DNA of 64,000 bases from positions 310,001 to 374,000 of the forward strand of contig JAVTVY010008181.1 of the NCBI GenBank assembly GCA_036873755.1, in the 5' to 3' direction. This document shows positions 9,508 to 21,727 of this stretch, one piece after another. Origin of the DNA: Hanleya hanleyi (taxonomy: Eukaryota > Mollusca > Polyplacophora > Lepidopleurida > Hanleyidae). A program made the translations under genes and the position numbers. Below the pieces are notes generated by a model, which was given only the letters and a program-made list of their open reading frames with translations, had not been told where the DNA came from and did no database searches. The first letter of the stretch is position 1. Each line of letters starts with the position of its first letter.

Positions 9508-12500
9508 TTTCTGCCGAAAATTAACTGTGCGCATGATAAAATAAGATTCTTTATTGTACTGAGCATCCCATTTGGGACAGAGTACAAAACACATAAAAAG
9601 TAGAATAAATAAGAAAGTAAACAAACTGGTGCGATGTTTCCGTTTTCGCTCCCAGAAATCCACTAGGCCAGAGGTCAGTTTTCGCAGCTAAAGTGAGTTC
9701 TGGGGCTAGATTGGCAGTTTTAGTGACAACAGTGCATTTTTTTTTTTTTGCTGATTAGATATTATTTTTCCTTCCTATTTCCAGGGAAAAAGCATGAAAA
9801 ATACATGTATGAGTAGGCAACTATACACAACTGCCGATATATAATGTTTCATTGCATCACAAAAAAAGTGTAAAATGTAGTAACCTGAAATTTGATCAAT
9901 AAATCGGAAAATGGACACTAATAAGTTAACCATACATTCATGGGCAGAAAATCTCCCCTCGGGTGCATCCTGCATGGTGAGCCATTTTATCGATCGATCT
10001 GATAGGATGGATCGATACACTGGCTTGGTTAGTTAACTATATGAGTAATGAATATAAATAGATCAACAGGTTTCTTCTGAATCAAACCAATCCGTAAACG
10101 CACTAATCTAGCTGATTACACCAATCCGATGCCAGATATTGAGATGTGACACACTGACAGGTTTGTACTTCCTGGTGGGCCAAACTGCTTTGATGTCGGT
10201 TGAAATTGACATCCTAAGTCAAAGCGAAAACTGCAGGCTTGGGCATGGGATAATTCAAAACAAGCGCAAGGGATGAAATGTACAAGATTTTACACTAGAT
10301 GCAACTCATTCGAATCACTTAATGCTACTCCAGGCATCTGGTTAAAATAACACTGCAGTTGAAAATGAAAAGAACAGATTGACAGTCTCCAGTCATCAGT
10401 TGTGTGACACATGCATTGGCACCGTCACCTATGCTCATCTTTGTCAATTCTGAAACGTGATTCAGCATTATTCAGCATCATTGCCTATCAGAAAATTTGA
10501 AAGGGGCATGGTTACCAGGAAGTCTACCCAAATTTTCTCAGCCCATCAGTTATTTGCAAAATATGAGACCGTGTAGATCAAGTCTTTGGTATTTCTTCCC
10601 AATGGACTGAAGTATGGTCATGGAAATTCACCCAGGTTATTATAGTCCATCAGTGTACAACAGTGGTACTGGGCCACTAAAGTACCATACCTACAAATGA
10701 AAAGACAAAGCATTTTCAATTTGTATATTGCTTTATTTTGTGGATCAATTTGATGCAGTATTTGAGGTTCTATATATACTTTAACAGCAGAAGAGACGGG
10801 GCAGCTCCCCCAATAATTTCCGCAAAAAAAAAAAAAAATGAGCTGTAGTAGAGAGAATGACAAATTTATGTGATGATCCTAGCTTTATTACAATAAAATG
10901 TGAAAGGTGCTCCTTAAGTTGCTTATTTAGGCAGGCACAGTACAAGGTAGAAATAATCTAACTTTGAACACGACCACATGTGCAAATCACGGTCAAAATA
11001 ATGCTGCTCTAATAGCTGACCCAATGAGTGGGGAACAAGCATGCGACTCTTTCGTGATTGCATGTGAAGTCGTGTTAAGTAAAAACGCTGTCTGAAAAAC
11101 CCTCTTGTGCAATTTATAATACAACCAAGGGACGTACATGATCTGCGCTCCAATGCATTTGATAAATATCACAACCTAAGTTAGTCACATGAAATTTTCA
11201 ACTTCTTTTTACTAAGAATTATTTTTTTTATGTTCCAATTTTCCCGGTTCTTTTTATGTTTTGCCATACTTTGTTATTTCACAAAAGTCGAGCAATAAAA
11301 TTGAATTGAATTGAATTACGGTACACCTCTTTCCCTCGTTCCAATATTCACAATTAACATTTCTTTGACTGTCCGTATTCGGTCCATATACTTTATGTAA
11401 GGATCACAAAACAGTAACCAAGTATGCTGATCTCACCCATACCAATAAAGTTACAGTTATAGTCCCATAAAGAAGCAAGTTTTAAGAGAGAAATATTACA
11501 ATGGAGCAATGGGTTGCATAGCATGTTCTGCATGAGGCGGATTCCAGGATAACCTATTCCACTTTTCCGTCAAATTTTTCATCCAACCCGAAAATGACAT
11601 CAGCAACTTTAAAAATATTAAAAACTAACTCTGTGTCATGTACAGATACATGTTTGCTAAGCCCACCAAGGCTGTGTAATGTACATGTATGCATACATCA
11701 TCCGAACGCATGACACGATCATACGTAGAAACTTCTGCTCGTAGCCATGCGGTAACGGGTGATATCTGAGTGTATTAGGGCGTTTCCCAAATGGTCACAT
11801 CCGATTGGTCCTGTTAGCTCCGACATCGGCGCAATCACATTCATAACACGAAGACAGTACACCTCCAGAAAGCAATCGATCGAAACGATCCCTTGGTGGG
11901 CCTCGGAGTGCCCCCATCACAAAATAAAAAGCATATCATTTTCCTGTGAACTAGCTGTCGCCAATTTTATTTTTTACAAATATTTTAGGTCGCTTGTAAT
12001 ATGATTTTTCTTAAGGAAAACAAAGAAGCATGCTCCATTAGAGTGAGAAATAAAAGAGCATGTCGAGCGCTTAAGTGAAATTGACATGTCTCATATCTGA
12101 GATTTCCAGGTCAAAGTATTTGAATACGGACAATTTCATTGGCTCGTTTAAATGGAGCGGACATGCGACTTGATGCTTGGGGAAGCTGACATCAGGCGAA
12201 ATACACAGAGAATGAAGTCATTGAGCTAAGGGTAGTGTTAAGTGAAACGTGAAATGCCCTTCGCAAGCTAAGATGGTATGCATACTGGTATGTGAATATA
12301 AACAGTTTTACCCTGTAAATTTCTTATCTGCAGTATAATTAGAGAGACAGAAATGCAAATGTTACAAATAATGTCATTTGTGCTAATGTCATTTCCATCA
12401 TATTTTTTTTTTACAGTATTCACCACAAATCAATTAAATTATTCAATAAAAGATTTAGTCGTACAAGCCTGACCTTATTAAGATATATGTACCATTGCCA

Positions 12501-13272
12501 GTGCATTAAATACCAATACATGGATACTAATTCCTCTGAGCATATATGCAAGTGCTTGTCTTTAAGAAAGATACATGTATACAAAATAGATTTGGCGAAA
12601 AAATGACATAAGCAACACAAATGTTGCTAAAGTCATATTTGTTTTGTTCCGCTAAATTAAAAACTGTACAAAGAAGTCATAGGGACACCTGTTTATTTTC
12701 ATCTTATGCAATTCATCGACATGTTTTAGATGTATGTAGTAAGGTACAGGGCACATCATTTGTTTATGATATTTTTTAATTTATAGGTGTGGCTAGGTTT
12801 CTTTTATTTTTTATTTTTTCCTTCAACGATTGACGGAAAAGGGAGTCTGCCATGACCACTGCCCATCATGCCTTGGTGGAGTGCCCAAGTAAATCCATCT
12901 ATCCAAGCAAATTAAAATATAACGCAGGTCATATAGATGAATTTTCCCAAGATGGGGAAAGTGAATGAATAAAAATGCAAGCGATTCATTTGGGCTAACC
13001 ATAACCTCCCTCCCTCTCTTCCCTCCCCCTGGGGTAATTTTTTAGGCAATGTTTTTTTTCTGAAAGCCCAACATACTACATGTTACCTTTGATTTTGCAG
13101 TTTGGGGCACGGGGGGGGGGGGGGGGTGTTTGCCTTGTAGAGCCTTTTAAATTTGGGATCCTCAAACCTTAATGTTGAATGTAGGGTTATGGCAACTGAG
13201 ATATGACACAATACTAATTTTACTGAGGTTGTGTATGAGAGCTGTAACCCTACTTTTAGCTCGGTGCATTTA
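9508..13272. other. Long anonymous stretch
   Basis: No exon-like open frame is supported. Visible items are homopolymer runs (T near 9740 and 12400, A near 10827, G near 13113) and a (GAATT)n-like run near 11305. A dispersed repeat at 11697-11860 is listed separately. Low-copy repeats may be hidden here. Confidence 0.5.
11697..11860 (+). repeat. Dispersed repeat shared with 27575-27740
   Basis: Both segments begin CATCATCCGAACGCATG and keep GTAGCCATGCGGTA and the CCGA-TGGTC-TG blocks in the same order. They are diverged direct copies of an unnamed repeat. Confidence 0.6.
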
Positions 13273-13496
13273 ACGTGGCCGAGTGGTCTAAGGCATTTCG
13301 CTGGTGATCGCTAGCGCACGCCTCACACCACTGAACCGGCATGGGTTCGAGCCCAGCTGGTGCATGTGTGAAAGTTTGTCAGTTACTTGTCAACGGGCAG
13401 TTATTCCCTCCAGGTACTCTGACTTCCTCCACCATCCAAACTGACTGTTAACACACGAGAGTGAAACAACCTTCAGTGTGACATTAAACCAAAATT
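13273..13496 (+). mobile_element. tRNA-headed SINE
   Basis: The head has tRNA promoter boxes: A box GTGGCCGAGTGGTCTAAGGC and B box GGGTTCGAGCCC, most like tRNA-Leu or tRNA-Ser. It is followed by a tRNA-unrelated body (CCTCCAGGTACTCTGACTTC) and a tail GTGTGACATTAAACCAAA. The long unrelated 3' body makes this a SINE rather than a working tRNA. It ends in a C run near 13498. Confidence 0.75.
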
Positions 13497-13697
13497 CCCC
13501 CCCCCCCCCCTCCTCATGCACATGCATACATACTGGTAATCAGGTACATGTAATTCTACAATGTTTAGCCGGATATGACTTTATGATGTAGCTATAGCCT
13601 ATATGCTTAATACATAAGGAATTAATTTTTTGACTACTGTCTGTGTTGTGAATCCATAACTGGAATCGACCCCAGCAGCATCTCATCCAATATGGGG

Positions 13698-13927
13698 TAC
13701 AGCGCATCACGTTGGGCACACCGGTTCTCGTCAGATCACCGAAGTTAAGCAGCGTTGAGCTCGGTCAATACTTGGATGGGTGACCGAGTGCTGTACTGAC
13801 TGGGTTGATCAGTGTCCAGAATAATAGGAACTGTGGACACTCTCGTGTTCTGGCACATGTAGGAACCGTCGTGATATGACTGAAACAATGTTGAAAACGA
13901 CGTTAAATCCTACTCACTCACTCACTT
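13698..13927 (+). mobile_element. 5S rRNA-headed SINE with 13-bp target duplication
   Basis: 13698-13800 resembles 5S rRNA, including ACCGGTTCTCGTCAGATCAC, GAAGTTAAGCAGCGTTGAGC and TTGGATGGGTGACCG, the internal pol III promoter. It continues without a break into a SINE body ending GTCGTGATATGACTGAAACA and a CACTCA tail. ATCCAATATGGGG (13685-13697) and ATCCAATATGGAG (13928-13940) flank it. The tail is shared with the tRNA-headed SINE at 29443, so two heads use one tail family. Confidence 0.85.
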
Positions 13928-13940
13928 ATCCAATATGGAG

Positions 13941-14629
13941 TTTCAACACTAATCCGTATTGGACTCTGCATTGTACACAGTAGTTCTTTATTTGTCAATA
14001 TTACCGCGCCCTCTCGAGCAGAATAATCACTAAGTTAAAATCTACAACAGTAATTACATTGATTCCACAAATATCCTAAACAAGAATAACAGGATATTAT
14101 AATTGGCATGCAAATATAAATAAATAATACATGTGGGGTTTTTTCATAATATTATTCATGGGGCCATCCATAAAAAAGTTTGTGTATCATGTAACCCTAA
14201 CTACCCAAAATAATTGGTGAATTTTGGAGTAGGTTTCATTTCAGTTTTAATTTCCAACAACTTTTTCTATAACTCTCTCCAACCTTGATAATTAACTCTA
14301 TGAGTTCCTACATGAATGCATAGCACACTTGATACAAGTAAATCCAGTTGCTAAATCCAGTAAGCTTACACAAAAATAAACCTTCTGGTTGAACGCTCGT
14401 TATTGCATACGAACATTGAAAAAGCAAAAAAATAAAAGATAATAATAAATTCCCTACCCACGTGCAGGTACCAACCTTTTGATGGAACACGTTACCTGAA
14501 ACACACAAATTATTATGATTAACATGAAATCACATGTCACAATGGAAAATCTCTGACAGTCGACTACACAAATAATCAAAGCAGAGTTGTCTCCCCTTTA
14601 TGATCATCCAATATCTGTTAATTAATGCA
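13941..14629. other. Non-coding stretch
   Basis: AT-rich sequence without a supported gene, tRNA or clear repeat. Confidence 0.5.
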
Positions 14630-15262
14630 TATGACTAATATCCATGATCAGCAGATCTATGTTATATCCATGATTGCCAGATGTTATATCCATGATCACC
14701 AGATGTAATATCCATGATCACCAGATAGAATATTCATAAATCCATGACTAATATCCATGGTCGCCAGATGTTATATCCATGATCACCAGATGTAATATCC
14801 ATGATAACCAGATGTTATATCCATGATTACCAGATACATGTAGAATATCCGATTAAATGCATGACTAATATATCCATGATCACCAGATGTTATATCCATG
14901 ATCACCAGATAGTGTATACATGATAACCATCTTATGTAATATCCATAAATCTCAGCAGATGTAATATCCATGACACCAATCCATCAGATATGATATCCTT
15001 GATCCCCAGATAGAATATCCGTGAATCCATCTCTAATATCCATGATCACCAGATGTGATATCCATGACACGAATCCATGATCATCAGATATAATATCCTT
15101 GATCACCAGATATAATATCCATGAGTCTGTCACTAATATCCATGATCACTAGATAGTATAAGCGTATCCATGATTACAAGGTGTAATATCCATGAGCCCC
15201 AGATCTATGTAACATATCCATGATCACCAGATATAATATCCATGATCACCAGTCAGTATATA
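14630..15262. repeat. Degenerate minisatellite, unit about 20-24 bp
   Basis: Tandem degenerate copies of ATATCCATGATCACCAGATG fill the segment, interrupted by variants such as AATCCATGACTAAT. Copies differ in length and sequence, so the array is old. The one open frame across it is a by-product of the repeat. Confidence 0.9.
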
Positions 15263-16738
15263 TCCAGGAAACAATGAACTGTGGCATCTGAAGGACTTTT
15301 CACAATTTCTTTAATTGGCTAGTTCATGTGAGCATATTTCTTGTTAATTTTATTTTGGATGATTTCATTGATTATAACATTTACACAGTGTACAGTATGC
15401 TTGACTGAATGGTTATCTTTGTATTGTTCTGTAAATCTTATATGTACATGTACACATGGAACCTGTTGTAAACTACCATTCCTGAGGATGACATAAATAA
15501 ATATGTCAAAATATTGAAATAAAAAATGATTTTCGCTAATATTTTTGGAGTCACTTTCCTCCTGTGTTGAGTTTATTGCAGTATATTATAAGCTTATATC
15601 TATTGATGCTTTATACCAGCCTACCTACTTTCATGTATCAGATTTCAATTATTTGATAGCATAGATATGTACATGTCCCATACACAACAACACTGGACTG
15701 GTTCATGCAGCTATTATAATAGTTTGTGTTGTCTGAACAGGGCTGTCAACACCAGCTGTACCAGTCTGTTCCAGAATATGGATTACATGTACATGCCAGT
15801 AAATATCAAGTTTAACCTGGATCCTACATGCATACAAATTCAAAAGGCTACAATTGTTTATGATCTAGTGCAGATGTACATGTATGGTAATCACATTTAC
15901 TGTTATTCACTGTATCAGGTTATGGAGACCTCATTCAAGGTCTATCAGCTAGCGTTACTCTCATCCAAACTGCTGTACATCTACTCTGATAAGCTTAACT
16001 CTATGCCTCATGGAGGCTTACTACCATTGCCCCATGGTGATGCCTTTTGACACCCTTCCTAGTCCATGATGATGCCATTTGACGCCTTATGTAATGAATT
16101 AACCTCACTCAATAATATTTTATCTCAGGAAATATTAAACATGCTAAATTATTGGTCACTGTAAAAGTAATATAAAAGATTAATAAACCATTGGCCCGGT
16201 GCAGCCCTCCAATATAATTTGTACAGGACAATTTTCAGGTGACAATTTTCAGGTGATCACCGTGAAGGTCTATGGGGCAGCCTAGAAAAATCTGTGCAGT
16301 TTAGAAAGGGATATCAAATGGCCTCATCATGGGGCAAGGAGTTAAAGTACATGTAAATCTGGCAGAACTTGTTTATCTAGCTTAGAGTACAACTCCAATT
16401 TCTTCTACAGGACTACACAGTACAACAAAGAAGTGGAGACAGGTTGGCTAGCCTCATGTCCACATGATGTTGACCTAATGTCAAACCAATGTTCTTGGAA
16501 AGACTAAATTTTAAACTAATCTTGAATACATGGTTTAAAGCATTCTAACTGCTCAGGGAAACTGGGTCAACAATAACACTGGGTTGACATTACAGGTAAA
16601 AACTGGACTATCATTGGGTGGGGTGGGAAGATTGGGGTGCACCGAGATATTTTCCACATTTTTGCAAAAATCTTTGCTATATTATTGTCCTACAAAGTAG
16701 CCTTCTATGCACCGCTACTTAGTGGGGGGGGGGGACTT
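15263..16738. other. Anonymous stretch
   Basis: An open frame of 127 codons (15667-16050) has no recognisable motif and lies in AT-rich DNA, so I do not call it a gene. GGTGACAATTTTCAGGTGA (about 16228) shows a short local duplication. The stretch ends in a G run near 16727. Confidence 0.4.
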
Positions 16739-17745
16739 AGAAACACCGGTATCCGTAATTCCGTAGTTCCGTAATTCCGTAAGATTTTCTTGTCCGGACA
16801 ATAACTTGTGAACAATTTAACCGATCAACTTCAAACTTGGGGTGTGCCTTGACATTGGCGAGAGGACGGTTGGGATTGTTTTTCAGCAATGTGCATAACC
16901 CAATATGGCCGCCGTCAGCCATTTTGGATTATAAGCAGTTGGATCTTAGATTTTCTTGTCCGGACAATAACTTGGGAACGATTTAACCAATCAACTTCAA
17001 ACTTGGGGTGTGCCTTGACATTGGTGAGAGGACAGTTGGGATTGTTTTTCAGCAATGTGCGTAATCTAATATGGCCACCGTCAGCCATATTGGATTATAA
17101 GCAGTTGGATCTTGTCCGGACAATAACTCGAGAACGATTCAACCGATGTACTTCATACCTGGGTAGTGCCTTGACATTGTTGAGAGGAGGATTAGGATTG
17201 TTTTTCAAGGACGTGCTTAATCCAATATGGCATGCACCATCAGCCATACTGCATTTCACTGGATTTTAAGCAGTTTGATCTTGTCTGGACAATAGCTGGA
17301 GTACGTTTCAACTGATCTACTTCAGACTTGACCTTGGAGTCACTTGACCGGTTACATGTAGGATTGTGTTTCATGAACGAGCATTATTCAATATGGCTGC
17401 CGTCTACCAGCGATATTGGATTATGTTGCATTTTAAGCAGTTGCATCTTGTCTGGACAAAACTCTAGAATAATTCAACTGATCGACTTGCAGTTTGGCTT
17501 GACATCGATGAACGGACAGTTGTCATTGCTTTTCAGTTACCTGTGTAATCCAAGATGGCCACCATCAGTCATCTTAGATTTTCAGCATTTAGATCTTGTC
17601 TGGACAATAACTCTAGAACGATTCAACCAATCTACTTCAAACTTGGGGAGTGCATGGACATTGGTGAGAGGACAGTTGGTATTATATTTTATGGATGTGC
17701 ATAATCCAATATGGGTGCCATCTGCTGTATTAGATTATGTTAAGC
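16739..17745 (+). repeat. Minisatellite array, six diverged units of 148-169 bp
   Basis: CTTGTCCGGACAATAA or a close variant recurs at 16789, 16955, 17111, 17280, 17447 and 17595. Each unit also has GATTGTTTTTCA and a block like CCAATATGGCCGCCGTCAGC. A (TTCCGTAA)-like prefix precedes it. Open frames crossing the array are repeat-driven. It resembles the tandem cores of pearl/HINE-type elements of molluscs (inference). Confidence 0.85.
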
Positions 17746-17805
17746 TCATCAGCGATATCTCCATTTTCAAATCATACTAGATGATATGAGACATCATCGA
17801 CCAAA

Positions 17806-17905
17806 AAAAATCGACCATAGACATGATAGAGGTCCATGGCCCCTGCAGCAGCAGCGCCAGTTGGTGCTGCTGGCGGGGGACATGGACCTCTATGGTCGAT
17901 TTTTA
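17806..17905. repeat. Hairpin of about 100 bp, foldback or miRNA-precursor-like
   Basis: AAAAATCGACCATAG then AGAGGTCCATG and CTGCAGCAGCAGC pair with GCTGCTGGCGGGGG, CATGGACCTCT and CTATGGTCGATTTTT. The stem is about 45 bp with a few bulges and a short loop near 17860. It may be a tiny MITE or a transcribed hairpin. Confidence 0.65.
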
Positions 17906-18350
17906 TATTTATTATGACATAATCATACATAAATTTCAACATCTCTGTTGTACTTTTCCCTAGAATTACATTGTAAAATGCCAAAAAAGGTACAAACCAC
18001 TGGGACAACCACTGGGGTGCAGTGGAACAATAATATAATAACATTTTCAATCATGTATAGACTGTTATGTTTCACTAGAGTTTAGATGATTTAATCGTCT
18101 GGATATGGCAACAGTATTGGAGTGTTTGTTTTCCGCCTTATGTGTTACAGTAAATTTGTATATGTGCTGGAATATCAGTCTGTTGCGTCCAGTTTCGCAA
18201 ACGAGAGATAGCCCCGCTATCGCCATCTCTGTTGTATTTTACATTCACGGCTTTGTACTGTAGTTGGAGCAGATGAACATGGAATTATCTGATACCAACC
18301 CTTACCGAAATCTGCAGGTTGCGGCAAGGTTGCCGCAAGTTTGCGGCAAG
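17906..18350. other. Non-coding stretch
   Basis: No supported gene. The last 50 bases are rich in TTGCGGCAAG-like repeats leading into the 188-bp array. Confidence 0.4.
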
Positions 18351-18914
18351 CTGGCCGCAACCTGATCAGTGTGCCAGAACTGTTGGGGAGAGTATGCCGC
18401 TAGCGGCAGTCTTAGTTGGTGATTACACAGTGTGCCGGTACTGGCAAACAGTATGCGGAGAGTGCGCCAGAAGAAGATAAAAGTGTGCCGCTAGCGGCGC
18501 ACAGTGCGCAGACAGTGTGCCAGATCCAAACTGGCAAGCTGGCCGCAACCTGATCAGTGTGCCAGAACTGTTGGGGAGAGTATGCCGCTAGCGGCAGTCT
18601 TAGTTGGTGATTACACAGTGTGCCGGTACTGGCAAACAGTATGCGGAGAGTGCGCCAGAAGAAGATAAAAGTGTGCCGCTAGCGGCGCACAGTGCGCAGA
18701 CAGTGTGCCAGATCCAAACTGGCAAGCTGGCCGCAACCTGATCAGTGTGCCAGAACTGTTGGGGAGAGTATGCCGCTAGCGGCAGTCTTAGTTGGTGATT
18801 ACACAGTGTGCCGGTACTGGCAAACAGTATGCGGAGAGTGCGCCAGAAGAAGATAAAAGTGTGCCGCTAGCGGCGCACAGTGCGCAGACAGTGTGCCAGA
18901 TCCAAACTGTGGGC
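18351..18914 (+). repeat. Three identical-looking 188-bp tandem units
   Basis: CTGGCCGCAACC recurs at 18351, 18539 and 18727, exactly 188 bp apart, and the units look identical by eye. Each contains the palindrome GCCGCTAGCGGC and several GTGTGCC/GTGCGCC words. Diverged half-units flank the array (18300-18350 and 18915-18985). The identity implies a recent duplication or homogenisation. Confidence 0.9.
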
Positions 18915-18989
18915 CGCTAGCGGCGCACAGTGCGCCGAGAGTGTGCCGGAATCAGAGTATGCCGCTACCGGCACACTCTGTATGGAATG

Positions 18990-20228
18990 GGCTGCACTGA
19001 AGATTTGCCAGCTGTTATTAGTTAACCCAGTTAACTTTTGACCCCTAATTTTCAATCTGGATAGGAAACTATCCAAACTGTACCAGTGTAGGAATACATC
19101 ACAGAAGGAACTATACAAAATCAGTGTACCACACTGTACCACATAGTTGAAGTTATAGTTATTAGGGGAATGTTCTCAGAATGAACAATTAATTCCGAGA
19201 CAAAATTTCATTGTAGGATTCTAATGTACCTAGTACTAACCTTTCCTATCATTGGACTATTTTTGGTGCACATGAATACATATGTAATTCGGTTCAGGAC
19301 TTTCAAATCTGGCAGTTGGTGAGAATGGTGGGAGAATATGTTTGCAACCATGAGGAGTTGTACCTGCTAACTTAGGCCTGCATAATTTATACTATTTCCT
19401 GGTCATACATGATACAGATTTGTGTGGTAAGTCTGTTTGAATGCAAAGTAACAGTTTGATTATGGTTTAGGCCAGTCCAGTAATTTTGTAGACAAGTTGT
19501 AGTTTTCTCTGCCATGTTGATCATTGTGTTCTTTCATTCATTCATTGTCTGTTTAGATTTCATTGCATGACAGATCTTATGTACAACAGTTTGAGTGGAG
19601 TGATTTGTACCATTCATGTGGCGGTCAGGATGATGGTCACCATAGGCAATTCCTTGGTCCTCTTCATTTTTTGTTGGCCCAGAAAATAACTGATCGGAAT
19701 GGCAGATGCTGCAGTATAAACAACAAAATATTTATCCAAGTTTGGATAATGGAGAATAGGTGGGAACTGTAGGACTGACTTCAGTTCTGTGAAACCTTTG
19801 TATCATTATTTTAACCAAGTCAATTTTGTTCTCTTTCCTGAGCATTTGGTTCAGTGGTGCAGCTATCTCTCACGAAGTCTGAAAATAAGGCACAGGACAT
19901 TAACTCATCACCCTTACAAGAGGCTATGGTACAGTGTACGATTTGTCACAGTGAAACAGCTCATCAATTACCAATATAGGAGTTGTCAGAGCATTTCCAT
20001 CATAGCTCTCTAGATTTGTATCTAACACCGCTTATGCCGGTGCTAGGGGCCGTGTGGTCATATCATCCAAGTTGCCACATGAACAGGTACAATAAATCGT
20101 ACCTGAGATACAGCACATATCACGAATCGTTAGATTCTTGGTATGTGCTTTAGAATAGGTTAACCGGAAGACTATACTGTGAAGTCATGTGGCTCAGTAT
20201 GTCGGCACCTCTTCCCACTTCCCTTATA
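18990..20228. other. Anonymous stretch upstream of SUOX
   Basis: No supported exon. It could hold the missing 5' exons of the sulfite oxidase gene. I looked for a short basic, mitochondrial-targeting open frame ending at a GT donor and could not single one out. A short local palindrome ACCGCTTATGCCGGT lies near 20027. Confidence 0.4.
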
Positions 20229-21178
20229 CAGGGGCGTCACTAGGATTTGAAAAGGGGGGGTGCGAATGTTTTTCATTTCCAAGGTCGGATCTAGCGAAAA
20301 TTGATAGGCGGGTCGACTATCACAGCACAACAGGCGAGGGTCCAGGGGACGCCTAGGCCCCGGAAGCTCCGGGGCCCTAGATCGTCGGAGATGCGTTCTA
20401 AGCGTTTTCCGGGATAGAAATCTGAACATAATATATGCAGATTTATGATTCTATTTTCACGTTTGTTTCGCATTTATAAGCACACATCCATGTTGAAAAA
20501 ACCCCATCGTGCCTGAATCCATTTGACTTTCTAGTTATATTTAATACATACCAAACGATGACCTTTACGTTATGGAACATTAGAAACCAATACGCGTACC
20601 TATATGACTGATTTACACAAAGCTTAAATAAGCGAATCCTGTCAGACCAACAGGCGATGGTCCTAGGTTGCCGGAGATGCCTTCTACGCGTTTCCCGGAA
20701 ATAAATTTGAAATTATGTATGTAGCTTTAAGGTTCTGTTTTCACTTAAAGCACGCATCGATATTAAAAAATATCACACATTATGCCGGACTCCATTTGAC
20801 TTTCTGAATTATAGCTAACGCGTAATTACGAGATACAGGTTTAGAATTTTTTTCACCATGGACCCTAGACGCTTCCGTATTTAACAAACTACGTTAGTGT
20901 CAGTACATATACATACTTAAATAGTACGCTTAAAAACCATATGAATAGATGGTCTGTTTAATACACTTATACTCTAATTACATGATCCACATTCGTTTAT
21001 TTTACATACGTGCCCCCGTCGGAAAATTTTGAATTTTTACGCTTGATTTCCTGCATTTTGGCGTAGTTTAATGCTAAACTGGGGGTTTTGATATCTTACA
21101 TAATTTTTGTATTTTCAATCTATGGACAAAAAGGGGGGTGCGTTCGCACCACACGCACCATGGGTAGCGACGCCCATG
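20229..21178. mobile_element. 950-bp TIR element (GGGCGTC termini)
   Basis: CAGGGGCGTCACTA at the left is mirrored by TAGCGACGCCCATG at the right. TTATA flanks both ends (20224-20228 and 21179-21183), a possible 5-bp duplication. The termini look hAT-like but hAT elements make 8-bp duplications, so the superfamily is open. Two diverged copies of an internal block (AACAGGCGA, GGTC, CCGGAGATGC, TTTCCCGG) lie near 20330-20420 and 20650-20700. No transposase. Confidence 0.65.
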
Positions 21179-21499
21179 TTATATGTGTTTAACATAAAAT
21201 GACCTTTTTAACCCATAATATCTGTATCTGATTGACATAACAGTGAAGCGGGGCTATCTCATCCTGATTTGCATAGGATTTGCTGTAAATGTCCAGTGCT
21301 TATTTTCAGGTGTGTATTTGAGTTGAAGGTTATTTTCCTGCATCCGTCTGATGTTGCTTACATGTCTGTGAACAGAGTTGTATGTTCATATAACCAAAGC
21401 ATATATGTTCATTGTCGGTTACCACGAGGGGAAGATTAATTTCCTCTACATGATGACTACATGGATAGTCACACATTTCCAGCTAATCATATCGTAGTT

Positions 21500-21565
21500 A
21501 TTTATATCGTCGCTATATGGTCGAAATAGTGCTGAACGCGGGGTTAAATCCTAACTCACTTATTC
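21500..21565 (+). mobile_element. Degraded SINE tail
   Basis: TATCGTCGCTATATGGTCGA, then GGGTTAAATCCTAACTCACT, resembles the conserved tail of the SINEs at 13698 and 29443. No head is recognisable. Confidence 0.45.
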
Positions 21566-21727
21566 TTATAATCGGGAGAGATGCATGGGCATTTGTCAAG
21601 CCAAACGGAAGTTTTTGAACTGGTACACACTTTCATGATATATGAAGACAATTTTTATGGTGTGCCTCTTCAACTGAACCGATTAGTCAGTACCCATCTT
21701 AAGCGATCTTAAGTTGTGGATATTTAT

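Noticed and set aside
13698..13800. Functional 5S rRNA gene
   Set aside because: The sequence diverges from 5S at its ends and continues directly into a SINE body with target duplications.
14630..15262. CRISPR-like repeat array
   Set aside because: Units are degenerate and contiguous with no unique spacers, in a eukaryotic genome.
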